A model generated the notes under the pieces. That model did no database searches. It was given only the letters and a program-made list of their open reading frames with translations, and had not been told where the DNA came from. Below, piece by piece: positions 1 to 22,776 of a DNA stretch of 64,000 nt. Positions within the stretch are counted from its first letter, which is position 1; each line of letters begins with the position of its first letter. Source of the stretch: Callaeas wilsoni (lineage: Eukaryota; Chordata; Aves; Passeriformes; Callaeidae); contig VWPU01010343.1 of assembly GCA_013398955.1 (NCBI GenBank), positions 1 through 64,000 of the forward strand. Direction: 5' to 3'. The position numbers and the translations under genes are program-made.

Positions 1-10583
<10,583 letters not shown>

Positions 10584-10669
10584 GAGCTTCAGGCTGCTCT
10601 CGTTGCGGGGAACTTTCACCACGGTTCCGTGGCTGGCTGGCGGCGTGGGGACGAGTGACTCTCAGAAGC

Positions 10670-10675
10670 AATAAA
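10670..10675 (+). terminator. SIK1: proximal poly(A) signal AATAAA
   Basis: AATAAA lies 87 bases after the stop codon, with TGTGAAGAGGCTGTCTGG downstream. Use of it would give a transcript with almost no 3' UTR. Confidence 0.4.
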
Positions 10676-11075
10676 TTTTGAAGTATGTGAAGAGGCTGTC
10701 TGGCTCAGAAAGCTGGCAACTTTATAGGACTGAAACAAGCAATATGTATGTCTTTTTGCTTCTACTATTCTTGCACTGAACAAATACGAATAGAAACTGA
10801 TTTTTTTTTTCTTTTTTTTTTTTTTAAAGGAAAAAATAATGATGGGGCAGATGGGTGGGGCATTTGTGGGGGCAGGGAGGGATGTGGTTGGGGAAGAACT
10901 CTTCGGTACTGTACTCAAGTCAGACCAATACAGCTCTGCTGTTATGCAAGATTAGCAGCTGTCAGTAGTGGTGACACAGCAGGGAGAGGCTTTTCAAAGA
11001 AGGGACCAGAGCCTCCCTTTTTCACAATATTCATTTATGGGTTTGTGAAGATGATTACCTCTTTAAAAAAAAAAA

Positions 11076-11081
11076 AATAAA
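11076..11081 (+). terminator. SIK1: intermediate AATAAA in SIK1 3' UTR
   Basis: AATAAA forms the end of a 13-A run. It is a candidate alternative poly(A) signal; an A-run can also cause internal oligo(dT) priming in cDNA data. Confidence 0.3.
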
Positions 11082-11885
11082 CAGAAAACCAGTGGCATGC
11101 AGCATTATGCATTCATAGGAGACAAAAATGGAAGCATTGCCATTTGTTGTTTTTCCTTTTCCCTCCTGTTAGCACTCGTTTTATTTAAAGGAACCAACAT
11201 CCCCATTCCACACCTCCCAGATACACACTTTAAATGAAAACTGTGAACTTCTTGCTTGATACATCAGCTGGAAAAGCTTAGCATGCCCTCCTAATTAGTG
11301 CAGAAGCAGTAACTATTGGAAATGTATCCCTTGATAATTAGGATCCAAATTGCATAATGCCTGGTCTTTTGCAGGGATGTTTGTTTGGGAGTGGTGTGTG
11401 TGTACATACACACAGGTGCACACATGCCTGTATTTTGTTGGTCTGGGTAATCTTTAGGAATCTTCTTAAGTTTGTTCATATTCTTGCCGAGGCACTGAGG
11501 AGGGGTAATGGGAAGGGTTTTCTTTTTAAAAAGCCCTCCTGGAGGTTGCCTACAAAGTTGCCTGAGGGGTATTTCTTAGTGCTGCACATTGTTATTTCCG
11601 CTGCTAATTATGTTTTTATGCATTTCATTATCAGGGTCCAAACAGAACTGACTCTTGGGGAAATGTGCAATATTGAGGTTATAATTATATACTGACAAAG
11701 ACAAAAGGAATAGGCTAGAACAGAATTCTACTCTAACAGAGTACAGCTTTTTCTGAACAAAACTGTATTAAAAGTGAGTAAAACAGCACAATCTTTGGGT
11801 GTTTTTGGTTGGTTTGTTTTTTGGCATATTAGCAAAACGAAGTTTTGCATTAGGTGTTTTTTCGTATGGTTTTTAATGCTGTATA

Positions 11886-11893
11886 TGTATATA
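11886..11893 (+). promoter_or_regulatory. Pumilio-type element TGTATATA in the 3' UTR
   Basis: TGTATATA matches the PUF-protein consensus UGUANAUA on the transcript strand and overlaps an upstream TGTATATG. It is a possible mRNA-stability element. An 8-base match is weak evidence alone. Confidence 0.35.
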
Positions 11894-12282
11894 AATAGGA
11901 AGCAGAAAACTATATAACACTAGTTATTTTTTATATTTTGTAATATGCTTCTGTTGTGTTTCTGGTATAAACCCCAACTCCCCTGCTGAGGCAGACCATG
12001 ACTTCTGTTGGTGTCAATAGAGGTTATGCTGAGGTATAAAGGGGAGGACAGGCTGTGCTCCTACAGACACGAGTTGGGGAGTGCATGCAGGCTTTGGAAG
12101 CAGGTGAGCAGACAGTGGGACAGCTTGGCTGAGAGCTGCCATCCGAGTGTCAGAGCATAGCTGCATTCTGTCTAAATGCTTAAAGGACCCATCTCCCTAG
12201 TGTGACACAGGGTGCCTTCAAGTTACCTTGGCTTCATGCAACCTGCAGTATTACACATTTGCAAATAATACAGAGACCTGGT

Positions 12283-12376
12283 TTGGTTTTGGTTTTTTTT
12301 TGGGTTTTCTTTTTTGTTAGTTTTGTTTATTTGTTTGGGTTCGTTTTTTAAGAAAAAAAAAAAAAAGAAAAAAGCC
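12283..12376 (+). repeat. T-rich then A-rich low-complexity block in the 3' UTR
   Basis: About 65 bases of T-rich sequence with G breaks are followed by an A-rich run (A15, then GAAAAAAG). The two halves can pair over short A/U stretches in the transcript. Confidence 0.6.
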
Positions 12377-13163
12377 AAAGATTGACCAGGTTAATTGGTG
12401 GGAGTAGGAAGGGTTGAAGATGTCATGTGGCTCTCCATGAACACCTCTTTATCTGTGTGTTGTATCTGTGTGTCTGTATTGGTGCATCTCCACCTTGCCA
12501 CTGCTGCTCCATGGTCTGGAAGCTTCAAAGTGACAGAAAATTGCTCGAGTTGAACTCCTGTTAATGAGTGGTGCCTTGCAGCAGAGAAAACACCAAAGTC
12601 CCATGCTCATTTGTAGTGTGGGTTTAAAAGGAAAAAAAAACAAACAACCCCCCAAAAAACCCAACCCAAAAAAGAGATTGCATGGAGATGGCTGGAGAGG
12701 AGGGCAAGAAGAAGCCAGCTAGTCACAAAGCAGCAATTTGGCCTTCAGTTTTGTAAAGGGTAGCACACATACTTAAACCACAGAATCTCCTCCTCAGTTT
12801 GTGTTTTGTTTAATGCCATGGATCTAAAGGCCACAGATTCTTTTGTTTCCTGTCCTGAGCAATGACAAGCACTTTACTTTCATAGTATTTTTTTTTTTCC
12901 TTTTCCAATTGCTGTAGAACCTCTTTGGAATTATTGCTGGAGCAGAAGAGGTCATTTTAAAAGTCTGGGGTTTTTTTGTAGATATCTTGACAGTGCTGTT
13001 CTGCAGACTGCAATGCAATAGGGTATTTAAAGACACTATGTGATTGGTTTAATTGAGATGTATAGTTTATTTTTTATCATGACTGAACAATCATTTTATT
13101 TCTTATGTTAAAATGAGAGGTGTACACCAAAATGATTAGTTGATGTGTTTTATTTAATATTTA

Positions 13164-13169
13164 AATAAA
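13164..13169 (+). terminator. SIK1: probable distal poly(A) signal AATAAA of SIK1
   Basis: AATAAA is followed about 20-40 bases later by a GT-rich stretch (attgttgtcctgcaggtgat), the usual cleavage-site arrangement. After it the AU-rich UTR character stops. Confidence 0.55.
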
Positions 13170-13190
13170 AAATGTTTTAAAATTGTTGTC

Positions 13191-15640
13191 CTGCAGGTGA
13201 TTCTGTGGATATCTTCACCCAATGCACTTATGACTTGCATAGTCAAGACTCATTTCCAAGCTAAAGTCCGTAGGACATTACTGACACTTTCTATTACATC
13301 CTAAATGAAGAGGGATGGCGGGCTCACAAATCTGATAATGGGATATCGAGCCTTTTGCTGGTAGGCAATCTGTCTGAATTTAACCCGAGTCTGTAGTAAT
13401 CGGGTTACAAAATGCAGCAGGACCAGAGGTCTGGGCAGTGAGGATGGCCCGGCGCGGTTGAGGGTTACCAGATGGGCGCTCCCTCCGTGTCACCTTCAGC
13501 TGAGACAGCCCAGCCAGACTGAGGCAGTTACGGAAAGAGAGCAAAGGGAAGGAGGGGGAGGAAGGGATTCAAGGGAGAGAGTGGGTTGTTTCTTGTAAAA
13601 CATAACTTGAGAGTTAAAAAAATACTGAAAAGGCTTTGTATTCAGCTTGTGCAGTCACAATGAGAGCAAGGAGGGGTTTTGTCTGCAAAGAGACCCTTAA
13701 ATATTGACAAGCTTTAGTTTAACTTGACAAACACTCAGGAAAAAACCCAAAAAAAAACCCAACCAAAAAACAACAACAACCAATAGTGTTTTTAAAAAAG
13801 AAATCAGGATCAATTTTTTTTTTTTTCTATTCTGAAGTTTTTCTTTTAAAATCCACCTCTCACATTTGGGAGGAAAGGCAGAGTGGTGGAAAGGTAAATC
13901 CAAGAAGTTAAACAGAAGCTTGAGGGGAAACAGAGATAATATTTACTTATTTTGCTTTCTAAAGTAGTTGTTTGCTGAGCTGGAATTTGTAGAGCTCTTT
14001 GTGCGTTTGCTGTCAGTCCTGAACTGGTAGAGAAGTGTCATGCACATGTTTTTCCAGAGTTATGTTTTCAATGTGACCATCCAAAGTCAGGAATTTTGCA
14101 ACCCTTAAAAAATAATGGGCGCATTCTAAATTATCTTTAATTAGGTTTTAGTATGACCTGGCTTAAGGATAATCCTAACTGTTGTTTTCAGCTGGGTTCT
14201 CAGAGCATTATTTTAAACTCCAGTAATTCTGGGAAATTTGAGAAAGTTGCTTCTTAATGGATACAAATCAGTGCAGCTCCACCAACTTTCATTGACATCA
14301 CTGACCCTTGGGTATAGAGGGATCCCGCCAGCATCATGATTTCTGTGAAATGGTAGGAAAAAACAAGTACAAAGAAACCCTGGGAGTCTGGACTCAGTTT
14401 CCATGTGTACACTGTTTTCACTCTTGGTGCTTTAGTCACTGTCTTCCTTCCTTTCCTCTGAAATCTGTCTCTGCTCCTGTTCACAGCATTTGTTTTTGTC
14501 TTTAACATCTCTCAAGATGCTGTTTTTCTTGCTTTCATTTCTCACATTACAACTTGGTACCTTCCCTTTCTCTCCCAGTCCAGGACTGGTGTTTTTCCCC
14601 CGCCGTTCCGATGGAACAGATGCTGGCAAGTTTAGCACAGCCCCAGAAGTGAATGATCAAACCTGGGTTGTTTTTTTCTTCAGAAAGGAAATGCCTAGAG
14701 CTGGCAGGAGATGCCAGACTGGTAGCAGTGAAAAACACAGGCTGTTTTTGCACCGAGCAGGCTGAGCACAGACACCCAGGCGAGCATTCCGGTGCCAGTG
14801 TGGTCCAGCCACGGCAGCGAGGGATTCTCACCTGGCCCTCTCCTCCCGCAGGTGATCCATAACTCATCCCCCCGACCTTCTCCTTCACTGTGCCCAGCAC
14901 AGCAGCCACATCTCGGCGAGGAAAGGAATCCCTCATGACAAAAGCCATGGTTGTGTAATCCTGGCCTGTGTCAGCTGGAAGGGGGAAGCGGCAGAAGGGA
15001 GAGCAGTTGAGCGAACGAAATTATGGTGCAGGAGATGGAAAGTGATCGGTGCTTCCTTTTTACTCATCCTGCAAAGTGAGAATAAGGCACACGTCACGCA
15101 ATGAAGGAGAATTAATTTAAGACTGATAAAAGGAAATATGTGCCTCGGGAGGACATTGCTTCCAATGGGCTTGCTGGCTTATTTCATGACTGCTAACTAC
15201 TTTTAGTGGTGACAGTTAAATCAATGATAAAGGTAATCCACTGTCATGGTTTATGGATTTAGCAGAGCAGCTGTGGGAGATCAGGAAGGAGCTGGTACAG
15301 ACTGCCAGGGGCATGATAGATTTTTAGGACAGAAATGCCTTTCTCCCAAGGCATCAGATATTAGTGCCTGCCAGAGACAAAACTTTCACGTGAGGTGAAC
15401 AAACTTGACCATCACCTGCAATAAATTCCTATTTCTTAATAAACATCTTATGTCATGTGTAATGTGTCTTATGCGGTGATAGTGGCTCAGAGCAAAGGTC
15501 CAGCTAATTGGGCAGCTCATTCCAGCAGCAGACTCTGAGGTAAAGGGTGTCAGCATAGCACAATTCCTCTGTGATATTACCAGCTCAGTAGAGAGCAGAC
15601 TGTGGTTAAGGGAATTTTTGACTGGCATTTGGGTCATTGT
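13191..15640. other. intergenic, no gene seen
   Basis: Between the end of the SIK1 UTR and an old LINE relic. Holds A-rich low complexity near 13740-13800 and a T run at about 13815. The open frames on both strands are short and show no family motif. Confidence 0.6.
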
Positions 15641-16700
15641 GTTTAACAGCTGCAGATGGGTCGAGCCTCCAAGAATTTGGCTAACCCCTTTTGGAATTCT
15701 TTTATAATTCTAGTCTTCACAGCATCCTGTGACAAGTGTCATAATTCAATTTTGCATTGTGTGAAAGAAGTACTTCCTTTTCTTCTTATTAGACCTCCAG
15801 CCCAACAGATTGGGTTGTGCTGCCTTCTCTTGTGACAGCAGACACAAATAAAGGTCTCCTGGTCACACTTCCATGTTGAGTTGTCAGGATCTCTCTCACA
15901 TCCCTTCTCAGCTGAGGTGGCCAAGGAGAAGGACTCTGCTGTAGTTTCCATGTCATCTCTTCTGTGTCTTCATGGATTCTTCTACATCCTCCTTGGTGGA
16001 CACCCTGTGTTTGAGGCAGGGTCCCTGGAAGGAGACATTCTCATACTCTTCTACTTCTGTAGTCCTTCCTAAAGCTCTTTTTTTGCATTATTGACAGCTG
16101 TTGAGGAGTAAGCTGGAGTTTTCAGCAAACTCCCTGACTGAGGTTTCCTTCCTGCTTGATGTTAATTTAGTGCCCCGGTGGTCTTAGTATGACTGAGGTT
16201 GGTGTTCCTTACAGTCCTCACTCTATATTTGCTGCTGGCGAGTTTCATAGGTTATTTCATCAACCTGCCATTCAGTTTTCTGAGATTACTGTCCACCTGG
16301 CTGCAGCTGGATCTTTTACGAATACGTCAAATTGCCCAGGTCTTGACACAAATGGATTTGCAATGCCTGAGCTCTCACTCAACAAACTTTGCTCTTTCCC
16401 ATTCTATCACAGTTTTAGCTATCCTGCTTTTTGTTATGCTTTCTGTCAATTCGCCTTGCCCGGCTTCCCAGGCCACAGGTTTCTGGATGACCTCTAAAGG
16501 CCCTTTTTAAGAATGAATGTAACATTTGCCACCTTCCATTCCTGTGGTGCCTCGCCATTTCAACAGCTGCTGTGGTATTGTACTGAATAGGTCAGCAATT
16601 TCAAGTCTGAGTTCCCTCAGAGCTCTTGAGTGAAACCGTCTGGTCCCAGCAATCTGTTAATATCACTTTTATCCTAAAATCTCTTCTACTGACACTTGGA
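15640..16700 (-). mobile_element. ancient degenerate CR1/L3-type LINE with reverse-transcriptase remnant
   Basis: On the minus strand, 16690 to 16510 translates with stops to pieces resembling the LINE reverse-transcriptase start: LGPDGFTQEL and then PQEWKVANVTFILKKG (family: SPGPDG..P..L and VP..WK.AN..P..KKG). Further on, 15780 to 15650 reads like the 3' part of old amniote CR1 elements: AGGAAGTACTTCTTTCACAC, a CACAGGATGCTGTGAAG segment and AAAAGGGGTTAGCCAAATTC. The two match one element in the correct order, shortened by internal loss. No intact frame remains. Confidence 0.75.
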
Positions 16701-16733
16701 GTTTTGGAGAGTTTCTGAGGCTCATCCCCTGTG

Positions 16734-16781
16734 CAGCTGGAGTGGGGCACAGCTGGAGTGGGGCATGGCTGGAGTGAAGTC
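16734..16781 (+). repeat. 16-bp tandem repeat, about 3 copies
   Basis: CAGCTGGAGTGGGGCA occurs at 16734-16749 and 16750-16765, then a diverged copy TGGCTGGAGTGAAGTC. Confidence 0.85.
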
Positions 16782-19700
16782 GAGCAGAACTGCCAGGACT
16801 GGATGGATGGGTCTGCACAGCCGGAGGCTGAGCCACACAGACCACATGTCCCTTTTTCACCTCAGACAGGTGACAAAGTCGTGACAGCAGGGTGGGCACT
16901 GGGAAGTGCCCAGGTCAGCCCAGCAGCTCCCTTCTTATGTCCTCCAGGGATGACCAAGCCTTTCTTCCTTCACTGTATTTACATTTGTGGAGCTGAATTT
17001 ACAGATGGCTTCCTCAGCTGATGTAAACTGGCATTGCTAAATCAAAGCTAATGCAGCGGCGCTGCTTTATGATATAAACATTATTAGCAGCACATTAAGG
17101 CTCCAACGTCCAGAGCCAGACAATCTCATCCTTTGTTTCTTCAGCCACTGAGGCAGTGAATTTAGCTTCATTATTTTTGATGGAGCTTTTCCTGTATCAT
17201 GCCGGGGTGCTTTTTTAGTTCTTCTGTCTTACATCCCTTTCCGCTACCCTGGGCAACTGTGTTTTTTTAACAGTCCTTGGTTTATTCTGTGACAAGAAAA
17301 ATATCTTAGTCAAGAGCTGGAAGGGATTTCAGAAATTCTAGCTAAGTGTCTTTTTTTTTGCCTAATCTTGCTGATCACTTCTTCCCCATTTCCTGGTAAG
17401 GTAACATGATGTTATCATTTGGTGAGCTTGTCTACACACTTGATAGGTAGATGGGTGTTTAGGGCTTCTCACAGCCATTATCTCCAGGCATCTGCTGGAT
17501 TTCCAAACAGATCTGCTCCTGCAAGAAACATCTTGCAAAAACTGAGCTTTAAACCTTCCTGTTCATAATACATTAGGGAAAAAAAAAAAGTAGTCATTAA
17601 TCATTTGATTTTAGCTGCTTTTTCCTGGTTGCCTAACAGTATTATTCGTACATTTGCTGGGATACATTCACACTTTCTGCTCTTTGGACCCCATGAAGGT
17701 AATTGTGCAGTGGTCAGCTAAGTGTGTTCATGGGTTTTTCCTGTTCAACTCTTGTATGGTAGCAGATGATTTTATTGAACATGTAAAATTAGATTTCCAG
17801 GAACAGTTATGCACACGTCTTTGAAATCCATTTTCCATGAACATTTCTGCTCTCTGCTCATGAAAAGTGAGCACAACAAGAACGAGAACAGAGAGCCACC
17901 AAACTGACTGCAATGCTGGACAGATCAGACAGTTATTTATATGACCATTGCTGCATTCCTTTTATTGCTATGTCTGAGAAAAAACAGGGTATTTGTCTTA
18001 ATTTTGGGCTAGGGAGGTTAAAAACTCTGTGCACTTTGAATTTTGGGAGTGAAAGGGTGTCTCTCTGTCCCAGAGGGAGGAAAGGCTTCCCTGTGGATTA
18101 GTTGAGGTAAGATGGTTTTAAAAGGCTACAGCGATGTCTTCATAATGACTTTGACACAGAAATGTAGCTTTGGTTCTTAATTACTCAGATCTCCGTTGCA
18201 AATCTCCAAAGACAGACACGATGAGTCGCAGGCATCCAGAGGATGTGGCCCTGTGGGTCGTGTTCCCACAGGAGGGGCGAGGAGCAGAGAGGAACAGGAG
18301 GTCTGACAGGATAAATGGCTTCAGACCACTGAGCCCACCTTGCACACTGACTGCTGTTGGGAAGGAGGTCTCATTCAGCAGTCCAGCATGTGGTGGGAGG
18401 TGTGCTCTCCAGAGAAAAGAGGGAAGATGCTGTGTTGCAGCCTGGGAAGATGAATATCCGAGCGGCAGGAGGGAAACAGGAATTCTGGTTCACCCCTCGT
18501 GGCTCTTGTTTGTGGAAAGAGGCTCTCTGGGCAGCTTTGGTGCATTCTGTGCCGGTCTCTCTTCCATCCCCAGCCACCTGCCATCAGTGGCACAAGAGGT
18601 GCGAGATGCTGGGATGCCCCAGGCAGCAGGAGTGGGGTCCTGTGATGGAGGTGTTGGTGCAACCGGGCTACAAGTTTGTTCATGCTGCTGGACCTGTGGG
18701 AATGAGGGGAAATTGTTTGTCCTCAAAGGGAAGTGAGTCATGTTGCTGCACAGAGACCCACCTTGGCGCATTTTGGGGTTAGTCACACACTCTGAAATCC
18801 ACTTTCTCCCGGCTCCAGGTAGCAGACACAGGGGTTGTGGGGTGCAGCAATGTCTGGGTGTTCATCAGCACAGATTCTGTTTCACAAGCCCATAACCAGC
18901 CTCCTGGTCTCCACTTCTGTGGATCCACTTCTGTGCATGCAGGACCCCACTAATTGGATTCAATAACTGGCTTAACACCGTAAATGCAATCGAGTCACTG
19001 GCTGCACTCAGCCCTCGAGCCAGCAGGACTAACCAGTTCCTCAGGGCAGGATGTGCCCTTATACCTCGATTCTCCACACAGCACAGCGAGAGCCAGGTGC
19101 CCCAGCAGCACCTCTCCCACTGGTTTAGCTGGCTGCTGGATTCCAGCTGCCATGGATGCCTGCTCTGCACGTCACAGCCACATGGACAGACCACAGGTGG
19201 GCGGTTTTTTTGCCTGCTGTGTGTTACTATTTGGGTTTTTCCTGGTGTCCAGCACATATGTCCACGGCTGAGGCCGCTTTGGAGCTGACTGCAGTGAGGC
19301 TGATGAGCCAGCACATGGCTTCTAATGCCACCACCAAGCCTTGCCCGTGAGCTGAGCTTGCTTTCACCTGAGTTTGTGATCTCGGAGATCATACTTTCAG
19401 GTGCATGTTGTTTGCTGGAGGAATGAAATCTCACTAAAAGGATAAAGGCTTCTAGTGTTACCAGTTTTTCTCCCTGTCACGCCAGCCGTTACCAAAGCTG
19501 ATGAGGAAATCACGGCAGCTCCTAACTGGGCTCTGCAGAAGACCTTGCGTGTCCAGACCATCCCAGTCATTCCCTTGCCTGCTCAAACCCGGTTGCATCA
19601 TCAGAACAGGACTTAGCTCCAGTGTCAAAGGGGAGCCTTCCCTCTCTTTGCAGAGATGAGCTGTGCTCCTCCTGACATCCTCACGCGCCAGCAGCAGGGG

Positions 19701-21520
19701 CTGTGCTCGAGCAGGAGCCAGGGAGAGCTCCCCACACTCATCATCCTACATCTCACCCCTGGGGCCAAGCAGATGCCTGGTCTAGAAGGGACTGCCTTCT
19801 GAAAGGGTTGGAGCTCTTAAAATTGCAGACAGTTGGGAATTTTGGAGTGGGTTAACCCAGGCAGGTGAGGGGTGCAATTCCCAAAGGCTCCTGAACTTGA
19901 CTCCAAAAGTCAAACCTCTGTTTTTTAAACACCTGTGGGAAACTTTGCTGTTCCCTTGGGCCCAGTGAAGGGAAGGGCTGAGCTTTTGATGCCCAAGCAA
20001 AGGGATGTTTGTGTTCTGGTGGCAAGAGGGGGCTGTGGCAGGGGAGTAGGAGAGCTGCCACTGCAGGATGCTGCTCAGAGCTGCTGTCTGGCAGGGCAGG
20101 GTGAGGGATCAGGTGTAACTCTGGCTGTAGACATGCCCAGTCCAACCAGAGCAGTACAGACTAACTCACCTCCTTTCCCCTGCCTGATAGGCATCACCAG
20201 GAGTGGGAATGCACATGTACATCCATGCCTGTGTGCCCAAATACACAGGTCCATGGAGTGCTTTGAACTCCCTGGGTTGTGTTCAGAGCCTGAATCAGTG
20301 CCATTTCTCAGTACCACACAAAATTATATTTCCAGAATTAATAATGGCATTCTCAGGAGCTCTTTATTTGCCTAAATGACTCGTTGATTATTGCTTATTG
20401 TCACTCCTGCCAGATATTGAGGGGCTAATAAGGCTTTGCAAGACTCACTAACAATGAGGAAACTTTACCTGGTGGACTCCACTGCTCTCTGCAGGAGTGA
20501 GTGATGGAAGGGGGAACCACAGACAGGATGGATGGATGCCCTTTTCTGAAGTGTGATGGGCAGCTGTTGGAACCCAGGGGTTCCTGATGCTTTCAGATGG
20601 ATGGAGGGGAGGAGCAGTGCTGAATTGTGGTGACACAGCACAGAAAGGCTTGAAGTGAGGCACACCATCCCTTTTCCTTGGAGAGCTGAAGGAGAGTGGG
20701 AATGGGAGCTTAGAGAAGTTGTTGGTGTGTTTGAACCCTGACTTTTGGCTGAGCTACCAGAAGTGGTGTGCAGGCAAGTACATGCATGGGTATGAATGAG
20801 AGCTTCATTTTTCAGGCAATAAGGAAGAAAATGTCTCATGCTTACTCTCTGACATCCTGGGAAACAGGTCCCTGATTCCTCATGCTGATATTTTACTCAT
20901 GTGAGAAGAGAAAGAAAGTTCTTTGAGAACTGAAATCCTTGAAGGGATGAAGTTGATAGTAAGCGTATTAAAATCTAGGGTGGATTGTATGAATTGTTAT
21001 AAACCAAGATGATCCCAGTTTTTTAAACCATTTAATCTTTGTTGCTTGTTTCTTTACTTCTGTACTGGGATTTTTTTTAATTTGTGAAGATGGGAGAAAG
21101 GCCTACATTTTGTTGATCCTAGATTAAGATCAAGAGACTTGTGGGCCCTTCCTTCCCACACAAATTCCCAGATGGAGGTCTCCAAAAGTCAAACACTGGA
21201 AGAAGAAAAAAAGGAATCTGGAAGGCCCCGGAAGCCACTGAACCTAGTCTAGATGCAGCATTTTAGCTATGAAGAACAACTAAGTGACATAGATGTCCCA
21301 GCTTTCTTCCCTCACCCTGTGAATAGGACAAGGGCTGGGTGGTGAGGTGCACACACAAGTCAGATCCCAAATCCATGGGTGATGGAAAGCAGTTTCCACA
21401 CTGGAATATGAGTTGTCATTCATGTAACACGTAGGTCAGTGTGGTCACCCAAAGCTCCCAAGTACATGATATGGGTGTTTCCATTTGTGATGTTGCCCCA
21501 GCCCTCTTCTGGCTCAAGCC
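16782..21520. other. intergenic, no gene seen
   Basis: No coding exon could be supported. The longest frames (18170-18736 plus, 18865-19434 minus) show no domain or family pattern and overlap other open frames. A nested inverted repeat lies at 17047-17088 and a possible very old CR1 tail at about 17310-17350. Confidence 0.55.
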
Positions 21521-21785
21521 TTGCCACAAAATCCCAGATATATGGGTGGAAACAACCTATGAGGTCATCTGAGACCTCATCAGAGACCTCTCTGCTGATG
21601 CAGATTTATTCCCTCCTGCCTATTTTCCAGCACTTGGTCCAGTCTATTGTTCAAATGACTCAAGCGTCCGCTGCTTCCCTTGAGGGACATTTGGGAGCCT
21701 AACAGACCTTGCCGTCAGGATTTCGCTTCCCGTCATATTCCTCCTAAAGGTTCTTCTGCCTAATTTAGTTACTTACTCTCTCTGC
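21520..21785 (-). mobile_element. ancient CR1/L3-type LINE 3' end relic
   Basis: Antisense of the old amniote CR1 3' region: ACCTATGAGGTCATCTGAGA, later CTTGGTCCAGTCTATTGTTC, TCCGCTGCTTCCCTTGAGG, GCCTAACAGACCTTGCCGTC and GGATTTCGCTTCCCGTCATA in the right order and spacing. It is strongly diverged, so it was inserted long before the younger CR1 copies. Confidence 0.7.
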
Positions 21786-22444
21786 AGAGCAGTGATGAGG
21801 AACAGGGCTGTAGGAAGAGGACATTTATGTCTTACTTATTCAGCTAATTCCCGTTATCCTATTTTTGATGGCTCTGCCAGTCCTGTTTTCCCTGGTGTTT
21901 ATCACCTCACTCTCCTCTCCCAGGAGTGCTCCAGCTTCAGCTAGGATGGGTGGTAAGGTGCCTATGGACTTTGGAGGGGCAGAATAGAGCCAGTACCTGC
22001 ACAGATGCAGTTTTTCCCACCTCATTTTCATTCTGAACAAATCCCTTAAGCCTTGGCATGAACGTGGTGCGTCTGCAATGATATTTGAGAGTGAGACTGT
22101 TAAATTTGAGTAGAAGTCAGAAAATAACAACCGTTGGTAAGGAATTTTGATGCTCTATTGAAATTAACCTTAACATTTGCCTTCTCTCCCTTTCATTAGT
22201 TACAACTAAGTGATGGGAAAGAGAGAAAAGGATGCAAAGTTCAGGTTGGAAGAGGAGCCATGAGGAAGTCAGGAAATTAAAAAGGAGTGTTATAATAATA
22301 ATAATGGGGTTTCCCAAACAACAGGAACTTGGAGTTATTCCACAGCCCAAGTACTTCATGTTATAACAAGAGCTACTATCTGATCCTTGTTTTTGCAGGA
22401 TGAGATCCCTCTGCAGCCAAGGCACTCAGTTTAAAGGGAATGAG

Positions 22445-22538
22445 AATGTTGCTTGTTCACTGGGCATTTTATATTGTCAAAGTGGTGGAAAAGGCCTCCA
22501 TTTAGAGGATAGCCGTGTCCCTGATGTGTAGAGGTTTA
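22445..22538 (+). repeat. copy 1 of an unidentified 95-bp dispersed repeat
   Basis: Begins AATGTTGCTT, contains ATTGTCAAAGTGGTG and ends GTAGAGGTTTA. A second copy in the same orientation lies at 23733-23829 with roughly 80-85 percent identity. Flanking sequence differs. Confidence 0.85.
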
Positions 22539-22755
22539 ACTTTGCTAAGTGTCAAACGAATTCACACTCTGATCCCTCCTGCTCAGTCCATGCCCTCTCT
22601 TTGCCAGCAGTTCACCACCATTCCTGTTTCCAAAGATAACTCCCCAAACCCTCTGGGGCACTAGCCCAATGCTTTTGATGAGTATGGAGGAAAAAAAGAG
22701 CTCCAAATTGTCTTAGCTTACTAAAACCCTCGCCAAAACCCCCCCAAAATACAGA

Positions 22756-22776
22756 TTTTTTTTTTTTTTTTTTTTT
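22756..22776 (+). repeat. poly(T) tract, 21 T
   Basis: Uninterrupted T run preceded by ACCCCCCCAAAATACAGA. Could be a retroposed poly(A) tail on the minus strand, but no recognisable body lies next to it. Confidence 0.85.

Larger units (their letters stand above)
10584..13190 (+). other. SIK1: SIK1 3' UTR (probable full extent)
   Basis: This stretch has no credible coding frame after the stop. It is A/T-rich, with AATAAA signals at 10670, 11076 and 13164; the last is followed by a GT-rich segment. ATTTA pentamers occur, for example near 11180, 13022 and 13150. A long AU-rich 3' UTR fits an immediate-early-type transcript. The 3' end near 13.19 kb is inferred from the last signal, and shorter isoforms ending near 10.69 or 11.1 kb are possible. 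Confidence 0.65.

Noticed and set aside
17300..17350. Possible very old CR1 tail (GAGCTGGAAGGGATTTCAGA)
   Set aside because: Only about 25 bases resemble the CR1 end; too short to call.
18170..19434. Two frames of 188 and 189 codons on opposite strands
   Set aside because: No motif, signal peptide or family resemblance; several other frames are open over the same DNA.
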